From NCBI GenBank assembly GCA_003150315.1, contig QAML01000007.1, positions 101,418 through 117,821 on the forward strand: DNA of 16,404 bases, in the 5' to 3' direction. Positions 7,955 to 13,562 of this stretch are shown here, in pieces. The notes below the pieces were generated by a model. The model was given only the letters and a program-made list of their open reading frames with translations. It was not told where the DNA came from and made no database searches. Each line of letters starts with the position of its first letter. The stretch's first letter is position 1. The position numbers were made by a program, and so were the translations under genes. The stretch is from Prevotellaceae bacterium (lineage in GTDB: Bacteria > Bacteroidota > Bacteroidia > Bacteroidales > Bacteroidaceae).

Positions 7955-8713
7955 ATGGATTTTTACACAGAACTTGAAAACATCATCTCGGACATGCCCC
8001 GAATAGGACTCGAAGAGACCGGAAAGGTGAGACTTATGAATCGAACAGATCGTAAGTATCTTGCCAACAGAAACCTGTTGTTGAAATTCCTGCGGCTTAC
8101 AAAAGACGAATACAGCATTCTCGTGGCTTCCGAAAGCCCTGTATCGGTTTATTCCACAACCTATTGGGATACGGATGACCATCAGTTCTATACAAGGCAC
8201 CACAACGGTTGTCGTCCGCGCACCAAGGTGAGGGTGAGAACCTATGTAGACACCGAAATAACCTTTCTGGAGGTAAAAAACAAGGACAACCACAACAAAA
8301 CTCGCAAGAGTCGTGTAAGGCTTGCCTCTCCCGAGGAAATGAATTCAGATGACGAAGAAATGTTTCTCGAAGAAAAAGCCGACGTGTCCCTAAACGACAT
8401 ACATCCGTGCCTTAGGAACCGTTTCAGCAGGCTTACGCTTGTGAACAAGGCGTTCACCGAAAGGCTCACCATAGACTTCGATGTGAATTTTACCAATCTT
8501 GAAACGCAGCAGGAGGCACAACTCGGAAACGTTGTCATAATGGAACTGAAACGTTCGGGCAAAAGCGATTCTCCGGCTTTCGATGCTTTTATAAAACTCC
8601 GCATAAAACCGCAAGGGTTCAGCAAATACTGCATAGGCACTTACCTTACAAATCCCGGGGTGAAGCACAACAAATTCAAGAAAAAAGAAGTTGTGATGAG
8701 GAGATTGGGATGA
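7955..8713 (+). CDS. VTC-domain protein (polyphosphate-polymerase-like, TTM tunnel fold)
   Basis: 252 aa from the ATG. VTC domains belong to the triphosphate tunnel metalloenzymes; in yeast Vtc4 this domain builds polyphosphate from ATP. Candidate tunnel residues are R30 and K34 (NRTDRKY), YWDT (70-73), K91/R93/R95 (KVRVR), E106 and K108 (LEVKNK), R117/R120/R122, R170, E197 (MELK) and K224 (GFSKY). This is the alternating basic and acidic pattern expected of an active enzyme. There is no SPX domain, no signal peptide and no membrane segment, so it is a bare cytosolic catalytic domain. In the yeast complex the domain is fused to membrane helices; here the next gene may supply them. First gene of a five-gene operon. 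The product has not been shown to be polyphosphate. Confidence 0.85.
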   Translation: MDFYTELENIISDMPRIGLEETGKVRLMNRTDRKYLANRNLLLKFLRLTKDEYSILVASESPVSVYSTTYWDTDDHQFYTRHHNGCRPRTKVRVRTYVDTEITFLEVKNKDNHNKTRKSRVRLASPEEMNSDDEEMFLEEKADVSLNDIHPCLRNRFSRLTLVNKAFTERLTIDFDVNFTNLETQQEAQLGNVVIMELKRSGKSDSPAFDAFIKLRIKPQGFSKYCIGTYLTNPGVKHNKFKKKEVVMRRLG

Positions 8714-8767
8714 CCGCCCCGAAAATCCATTAGCGAAAACTTATAATAATATACATCAAAACAAATA

Positions 8768-9457
8768 ATGATTACTTTACTCAACAGCCTATTAGACATA
8801 ACGTTTTTCGGCGTGAAGCTCATCGATGTTTGCGGTTTGGCAGAAATGCTGACGCGCTTTGCGCTCAATTCCGTGTTTGTGTTTGCAATAATAAACTTTT
8901 TCTACTATCCGCGAAGCAACAGGCGGGACTACTACTTTGCTTTCGTAATGCTGTCGGTAAGTATCTTCATGATGATTTACCTCATGGACGGCTCGAAAAT
9001 AAAGATAGGTGCTGCGCTCGGGCTTTTCGCCGTGTTCGGAATTATTCGTTACCGAACCGAAAGCGTTCCCATACGCGAGATGACCTATCTGTTCTTCGTC
9101 GTGGCTATTTCGGTGATAAACGGAATGTCTGCAAAACTAAGTGTGGCGGAATTGTTGGCGGCAAACCTGCTATTTGTGCTCGTGGTAGCCGTTGCCGAAA
9201 GCAATTTGTTTGTCAAGAGAGTGGGATGTAAGTATGTGCGATATGATAATATAAAGCTCATAACTCCCGAAAAAAATGCCGAACTCATTGCAGACCTAAA
9301 GGAGCGCACGGGACTTGATGTGCTGCGCGTGGAAGTGGGTTCCATAGATTTCATGAACGACACGGCACTGATTAAAATGTATTACACTTCGAAATCCACG
9401 GGAGAAAACGATGCAGACACCATGCCCAAGATGCCTAAGAAGTACGAAGAATCCTGA
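8768..9457 (+). CDS. DUF4956 polytopic inner-membrane protein
   Basis: 229 aa. About five hydrophobic segments are visible at residues 31-47, 54-73, 78-94, 104-121 and 126-143. A soluble C-terminal domain of about 85 residues follows. The strongest family signature is GAALGLFAVFGIIRYRTE (81-98) followed by PIREMTYLF, with conserved Arg and Glu at the end of a helix. DUF4956 proteins have no assigned function, but they recur beside VTC-domain genes. It starts 54 bp after the VTC gene with no promoter between. By analogy with the yeast complex, where a small membrane domain conducts the growing polymer, it may anchor the VTC enzyme and form the channel. That role is inference. Confidence 0.82.
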   Translation: MITLLNSLLDITFFGVKLIDVCGLAEMLTRFALNSVFVFAIINFFYYPRSNRRDYYFAFVMLSVSIFMMIYLMDGSKIKIGAALGLFAVFGIIRYRTESVPIREMTYLFFVVAISVINGMSAKLSVAELLAANLLFVLVVAVAESNLFVKRVGCKYVRYDNIKLITPEKNAELIADLKERTGLDVLRVEVGSIDFMNDTALIKMYYTSKSTGENDADTMPKMPKKYEES

Positions 9458-9501
9458 CAACACTCAACTTATAACATAACAATCCCAACTAATAAAAAGA
9501 C

Positions 9502-10326
9502 ATGAGAATTACTAGAATCACTAAAACTTTGCTCGTTGCGGTTTCATTAGTTTTCCTTCCTGCCAAAGCTTCTGATTTCGGTGTTTGGACAGGATTGGGA
9601 GCCACTAAAAAGGTCGGAATGTTCAGCTTTACCCTTGACGGCGGATTTCGCAGTCAAAACAATTTGAAAAGCGTGGATCGTTGGAACGTAGGGTTCGGAG
9701 TAGAATATAAACCTTCGGCATATTTTTCGGTTGCAACTTCTTATGATTTTCTCTATAACTATAAGTGCGAGAGCAAAGAGGCGAAATATGACACGTGGAT
9801 AGAAAAAGACGATGACGGAAACGAATATACGGAAAAAGAATACAAAGGCTATAATGTCAAGAAACCGTATTGGCGGTGTAAAAACCGTTGGAATTTCGAT
9901 TTGACGGGAAAACTTCCCATCGGTCGCCTTACTCTTTCGCTTCGCGAGCGTTATCAGTTCACCCGTGCCAATTCTGTGAGTTCGCTTGTGGATAAGTATC
10001 GTGTGAATTTGGCTGGCGATGTTCCTGAATACAAGAAAACCGATGTGAAAGTGCGTTCCGCCAACAACGATTCGCGTCTTCGCTCGCGCCTCATGGCTGA
10101 TTACGACATTCGCCACTGTCCTCTTTCGCTATACGCCTATATTGAGATTGCCAACAACCTGTGTAGCGGCATGCAACTTGAGAAAACGCGCGTGGGTGTG
10201 GGAACGGAAATTAAGATTAACAAACAAAACAAACTGGATGTGGGATATGTTTATCAGGATTCCCGAGATGATGATTTCAGTGGTAGTGAACATGTCATTG
10301 ACATATCCTATAAATATAAATTCTGA
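9502..10326 (+). CDS. DUF2490-like outer-membrane beta-barrel protein
   Basis: 274 aa. A signal peptide spans residues 1 to about 23 (cleavage near AKA|SDF). The mature part has alternating aromatic and polar strands, for example the segments around residues 37-80 and 124-150, and ends in ISYKYKF, with the terminal Phe typical of outer-membrane barrels recognised by BamA. Acidic/Lys-rich stretches at about 92-115 look like extracellular loops. The pattern resembles DUF2490 proteins, small barrels of unknown function. It lies 44 bp after DUF4956 and 21 bp before the next gene, with no terminator on either side. It may give the system a passage through, or a tether in, the outer membrane. Barrel assignment is fairly sure; the family name less so. 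Confidence 0.7.
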   Translation: MRITRITKTLLVAVSLVFLPAKASDFGVWTGLGATKKVGMFSFTLDGGFRSQNNLKSVDRWNVGFGVEYKPSAYFSVATSYDFLYNYKCESKEAKYDTWIEKDDDGNEYTEKEYKGYNVKKPYWRCKNRWNFDLTGKLPIGRLTLSLRERYQFTRANSVSSLVDKYRVNLAGDVPEYKKTDVKVRSANNDSRLRSRLMADYDIRHCPLSLYAYIEIANNLCSGMQLEKTRVGVGTEIKINKQNKLDVGYVYQDSRDDDFSGSEHVIDISYKYKF

Positions 10327-10347
10327 CAGTAGTGATAATAATTTGAT

Positions 10348-10821
10348 ATGAAAAAGAAATTGTTGACATTGGTTGCAGCGGTCATGGTAACGCTTATATG
10401 CTATGCCGTGTCGGACAACGGAGGGGCGAAATACCTTACGGTAACGCTCAAAGACGGTTCCGAAGTGAGCTACTCGCTCGAAAATTTCCGTGTAACCTAT
10501 GGAGAAGGGAATATGTATGTTGAAAGTGCCGGCGAAAAGTTCACTCTTTCCACGGTGAGACTTGTGAATATGTTTTTCTCCGAGACTCCCACTTCCATAT
10601 CCTCTCCCAAGGTTAAGGCTGCGGTGATTGTGAACAACGGCGGGGAACTTCTTGTGAATTCCGAGCGTTCCGGCATGTTAAAGGTCTATTCTTCCGAGGG
10701 CGCACAGCTTCTTTTCGCCAAAATAAAGACCGGTGAAAATGCCGTGGACCTTTCTTCTTTGTCCAAGGGCATATATGTGGTAACACTAAACGGTCAATCT
10801 GTTAAATTCGAAAGAAAATGA
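10348..10821 (+). CDS. Small secreted protein with T9SS-type-A-like C-terminal domain
   Basis: 157 aa. A signal peptide covers residues 1-20. Residues 28-78 form a small beta-rich module (LTVTLKDGSEVSYSLENF and onward) of a kind seen at the N-terminus of various Bacteroidota surface proteins. Residues from about 85 to the end resemble the C-terminal sorting domain of type IX secretion cargo: KVYSSEGAQ (112-120), VDLSSLSKGIYVV (133-145) and a basic C-terminus. If so, the cargo proper is only about 60 residues. The stop overlaps the next start by 4 nt (ATGA), so the two are translationally coupled and probably act together. No T9SS component lies in the window. The function of the N-terminal module is unknown. 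Confidence 0.7.
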   Translation: MKKKLLTLVAAVMVTLICYAVSDNGGAKYLTVTLKDGSEVSYSLENFRVTYGEGNMYVESAGEKFTLSTVRLVNMFFSETPTSISSPKVKAAVIVNNGGELLVNSERSGMLKVYSSEGAQLLFAKIKTGENAVDLSSLSKGIYVVTLNGQSVKFERK

Positions 10822-12047
10822 AAAGACTGATTCTTGTTTCGGCTCTGCTTTGCGGCTTTGTGTGCGCAAATTCGCAGACTATGTATTTTTGGAAAAACAA
10901 TGTTGCTCTTGCGGCAGAGGCTTCTGCTCTTGGCGTAATGCAATATACTCAAAACGGCACGGCTCTCACGGTGGTTGATTCGGTTATGGATTTGCAAAAC
11001 ATCGACAGTATTACGGTGGGAACGCCCGTTGACGAGTCAACGGTGCGAGTAGATTATTCTTCAAACGGTGCAACGGCGGTCGTTCCCTTTTCGCTTTCGC
11101 GCAAGGTGGCTGTAAGCATTTCCGGTGCCTATGTCAATGCGGTATCCACGGCTCTTGACGGAAACGATATTGTTTATTCGCTCTCTGGCAAAAGCTCTGA
11201 CGGCGCATTTTTGCAGACTGGCACATATAAATGTACCGTTCAACTCAACGGACTTGAATTGACTTCCATGCAGGGTGCTGCCATAAACATTGCAAACGGT
11301 AAACGCATAAAAATGATTCTCGCCGACGGCACGGAAAATACGCTCTCCGACATGGCGGGAGGCACACAGAAAGCATGCCTTTATGTCAAAGGACATCCCG
11401 AGTTTGAAGGAAACGGCACGTTGAACGTTACGGGAAACACTTCTCACGCAATTGCTTCGGGCGAATATATGTATGTCAAGTCGGGCAACATAAATGTTCT
11501 TGCTTCTGCCAATGACGGAATCCACGCCGGGCAGTATTTCAAAATCAAAAGTGGCTCGGTGGTAATACGAAATGCCAAGGGCGACGGAATACAGGCAGAC
11601 ATAACGAAAGATGCAACCGACGAATTTAACGGTCAGATGATTATAAACGGCGGCAAGATAGACATTTCTTCAAACTCGTCCGATGTAAAATTGCTGCGAT
11701 GCGATAGTTTGATGACCATAAGCGGCGGAACAATCGTAATAAACGGTAACGGCGACGGAATAAAAGGCATTGCCACCGACGGCAACCTTGTGATAAACAA
11801 GGACAACGGTGATACGAATATCAGTGTAACCGTTTCGGGTGGCGTATATACCGACCCCGCCACGAGCGAAACAAGCAAAACGCGCTGCATAAAGGTTAAC
11901 GGCGATTTCACTATCACTGCCGGAACTCTGAAAGCCAATGCCACGGGAAAGAAAAGCGCGACCATAAAGGTTGACGGCGTTTCTGCGAAGTCGGCAGCCG
12001 CTTCGGTTACAACCAACGACGGTTACGTGTTCGACCAGACACTTTGA
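10818..12047 (+). CDS. Secreted Cthe_2159-type beta-helix, putative carbohydrate-binding protein
   Basis: 409 aa with a signal peptide (about 1-19, cleavage near ANS|Q). Residues 22-100 form a beta-rich N-terminal module related in style to that of the preceding protein. From about 137 the sequence matches the Cthe_2159 pattern: VQLNGLELTSMQGAAINI (141-158) and ILADGTENTLSD (167-178), then repeated Gly-rich rungs with the turn motifs NDGIHA (232-237), GDGIQA (255-260) and GDGIKG (312-317), which in such proteins may bind calcium. The characterised homologue from Clostridium thermocellum binds cellulose and pectin-like polysaccharides in a pectate-lyase-like fold. No lipobox and no sorting domain is visible, so its final place (periplasm or surface) is open. 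Last gene of the operon, followed by a terminator. Confidence 0.85.
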   Translation: MKRLILVSALLCGFVCANSQTMYFWKNNVALAAEASALGVMQYTQNGTALTVVDSVMDLQNIDSITVGTPVDESTVRVDYSSNGATAVVPFSLSRKVAVSISGAYVNAVSTALDGNDIVYSLSGKSSDGAFLQTGTYKCTVQLNGLELTSMQGAAINIANGKRIKMILADGTENTLSDMAGGTQKACLYVKGHPEFEGNGTLNVTGNTSHAIASGEYMYVKSGNINVLASANDGIHAGQYFKIKSGSVVIRNAKGDGIQADITKDATDEFNGQMIINGGKIDISSNSSDVKLLRCDSLMTISGGTIVINGNGDGIKGIATDGNLVINKDNGDTNISVTVSGGVYTDPATSETSKTRCIKVNGDFTITAGTLKANATGKKSATIKVDGVSAKSAAASVTTNDGYVFDQTL

Positions 12048-12073
12048 CGCTTCGTTAACACTGTACATTTTAT

Positions 12074-12118
12074 AATGCGGGTTGCATATCTCGGGATGTG
12101 CAACCCGCATTGTTTTTT
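12074..12118 (+). terminator. Terminator of the VTC operon
   Basis: AATGCGGGTTGCA (12074-12086) pairs perfectly with TGCAACCCGCATT (12099-12111) around a 12-nt loop, followed by GTTTTTT. It lies 27 bp after the last gene of the operon. Confidence 0.9.
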
Positions 12119-12193
12119 CATGCCCGTTTTTGCGCTCGTTCGCATGCCATAATTATCGTCGCAAACGGGAAAAATAAATACCCGTTTCAGCAC

Positions 12194-12320
12194 CCCGAAA
12201 AACATAAGGCATGTTGTAAAAAATACAAGGCATATATTTTAAAATATGTGCCTTATATTTCAAAATAAGTGCCTTGTATTTTTCGCCTTTTCAGATGTCT
12301 GAAAAACAATGTGTTACAAA
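12194..12320 (-). repeat. 127-bp intergenic repeat, copy C (inverted, re-ordered cores)
   Basis: Read on the minus strand, this copy starts with TTTGTAA at 12320. It has TCAG at the same offset as A and B and its first core 43 bp in (at 12277). In plus-strand order the cores are ATAAGGCATGT (12204), ACAAGGCATAT (12225), ATGTGCCTTAT (12246) and AAGTGCCTTGT (12267), once more 21 bp apart. The pairing differs from A and B: the two middle cores pair with each other and the two outer cores pair around them, giving one nested hairpin in place of two adjacent ones. Confidence 0.82.
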
Positions 12321-12399
12321 AGTACGATTTTTCGTAAAAAAAGAAGCCTGAAAAGGTGCGTCGGAATCACCGAACATGTAGCTTTTAGGGCGTAAAACA

Positions 12400-12438
12400 T
12401 AAATAAAATGCCGCAGCACTTTTACGTGCAACGGCATT
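12400..12438 (-). terminator. Terminator of the M48 protease gene
   Basis: On the minus strand AATGCCG (from 12438), an inner GCAC/GTGC pair and CGGCATT form a two-part stem, followed by TTATTTATGTTTT. It starts 23 bp beyond the stop codon at 12462. Confidence 0.8.
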
Positions 12439-12461
12439 CCGTATGTCCGTATTCTGAATGT

Positions 12462-13397
12462 TTATTTCTTGCTCGTGGTTTTCTTTGCGGTGGTTGTCTT
12501 CTTGGTTGTGGTAGTTTTCTTGGCAGTCGTTGTCTTCTTTTTCTGCGTTGTGCTTACCGCTTTGGTGGCGGTTGTTGTGGTTGTTGCGGCTGCAAATTGT
12601 GGCAACGGCTGATAGTTTTTCATCACGCTCGGCAATTCCTTTTGAATATCCGCAATTCTGCGTGCATCGCTCGGGTGGGTGCTTGCAATTTCAGGTACGC
12701 TCGAAGTGGATGATGAGGACATTTTTTTCCAGAAGTCTATTGCCACTTCGGGATTGTAGCCCGCAAGACGCATGAAGACGAGACCGATGTTGTCGGCTTC
12801 GCTTTCGTGTTTGCGCGAGAAAGGAAGAATGACACCGTAGTTGGCTCCAAGTCCGTAAACTTGTCCGGCTATTTGCTGCACTGCCGCACTTTTGCCCGAA
12901 AGAGCCTGTCCCAGGATGCCGGCACCGTATTGCGCGAGAACCTGTTGGCTCATACGCTCGTTGCTATGTTTGGCAACGGCGTGCGCAACTTCGTGTCCCA
13001 ACACAACAGCAAGCTCGTCGTCCTTTGAAATAATGTTCATTAGTCCTTCGTAAACCACAATTTTACCACCGGGCATGCAAAAAGCGTTCAGTTCATTGTT
13101 TTGCACGAGATTGAACTCCCATGAAAAGTTTTTTATCTCGCTTTCGCCGCCATGGCTTTTAAGATAAGCTTCCGTGGCAGCCGCTATGCGTTTTCCCACG
13201 CGCTCAACCTGTGCGGTTTCTGTGGCGTTTGTACTTTTCTTGGCAGTTTTCATGTAGCTTTGATACTCTGTAAGACTTGAACTTAAAACCTCGTTGTCGC
13301 TAACTATATTCAGTTGTCTGCGACCGGTAACCGGTACGGAAGAACAACTTCCGAGAAGCAGTAGTGCCGATGCCATTAAAAAGAGATATTTCTTCAT
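12462..13397 (-). CDS. M48-family zinc metalloprotease lipoprotein with Lys/Thr-rich tail
   Basis: 311 aa from the ATG at 13397. A lipoprotein signal ends in the lipobox LGSC (15-18), predicting lipidation at C18 and an envelope location. SSVPVTGRRQL right after it is typical of this family. Zinc ligands are H135 and H139 of HEVAH, with catalytic E136, and E198 of ESEAD as the third ligand, so the protease should be active. Related envelope M48 lipoproteins of E. coli (LoiP, BepA) act in outer-membrane quality control. Residues about 271-311 are almost only Thr, Lys, Ala and Ser, with some 12 Lys and no acidic residue, an unusual appendage. An upstream in-frame ATG at 13526 would bury the lipobox and is rejected. 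A weak -7-like CAATTTTG lies at 13451-13458 (minus). Stand-alone gene. Confidence 0.92.
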   Translation of the reverse strand: MKKYLFLMASALLLLGSCSSVPVTGRRQLNIVSDNEVLSSSLTEYQSYMKTAKKSTNATETAQVERVGKRIAAATEAYLKSHGGESEIKNFSWEFNLVQNNELNAFCMPGGKIVVYEGLMNIISKDDELAVVLGHEVAHAVAKHSNERMSQQVLAQYGAGILGQALSGKSAAVQQIAGQVYGLGANYGVILPFSRKHESEADNIGLVFMRLAGYNPEVAIDFWKKMSSSSTSSVPEIASTHPSDARRIADIQKELPSVMKNYQPLPQFAAATTTTTATKAVSTTQKKKTTTAKKTTTTKKTTTAKKTTSKK

Positions 13398-13503
13398 CTT
13401 CTTATATTTTGGGTTTGATATGTTTTGACTTTTGAGTGGTTTGTCGTGTGCAAAATTGCTAATATTTTTTTGAAAAGCGGCGACGTCATGGCATTTATCA
13501 CAC

Positions 13504-13543
13504 AAAAAAGCCTGCGGAAAGCACAAAGTGTGCTTGCGCAGGC
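13504..13543 (-). terminator. Terminator of the TonB-dependent receptor gene
   Basis: GCCTGCG (13510-13516) pairs with CGCAGGC (13537-13543), and AAGCACA (13519-13525) with TGTGCTT (13529-13535), around a 3-nt loop. On the minus strand a run of six T follows (13509-13504). It lies 19 bp past the receptor stop codon. Confidence 0.9.
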
Positions 13544-13562
13544 ATGACTATGTGGTTAAAAC

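Larger units (their letters stand above)
12048..12461. other. 414-bp convergent intergenic region
   Basis: The region between the VTC operon and the M48 protease gene holds the operon terminator (12074-12118), repeat copy C (12194-12320) and the M48 terminator (12400-12438). Nothing else recognisable lies in 12119-12193 or 12321-12399. No open frame here looks like a gene. Confidence 0.7.

Noticed and set aside
7934..7957. TTG start giving a 259-aa VTC protein
   Set aside because: The TTG sits at the predicted transcription start; the ATG at 7955 has a normal leader and begins the conserved part.
12408..12713. 101-codon plus-strand frame opposite the M48 gene end
   Set aside because: Its Gly/Cys-rich translation is the antisense of the Lys/Thr tail and the terminator hairpin; no independent support.
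13398..13526. Upstream ATG extending the M48 protease by 43 residues
   Set aside because: It would bury the lipoprotein signal and includes the likely promoter; the ATG at 13397 starts a textbook lipoprotein signal.
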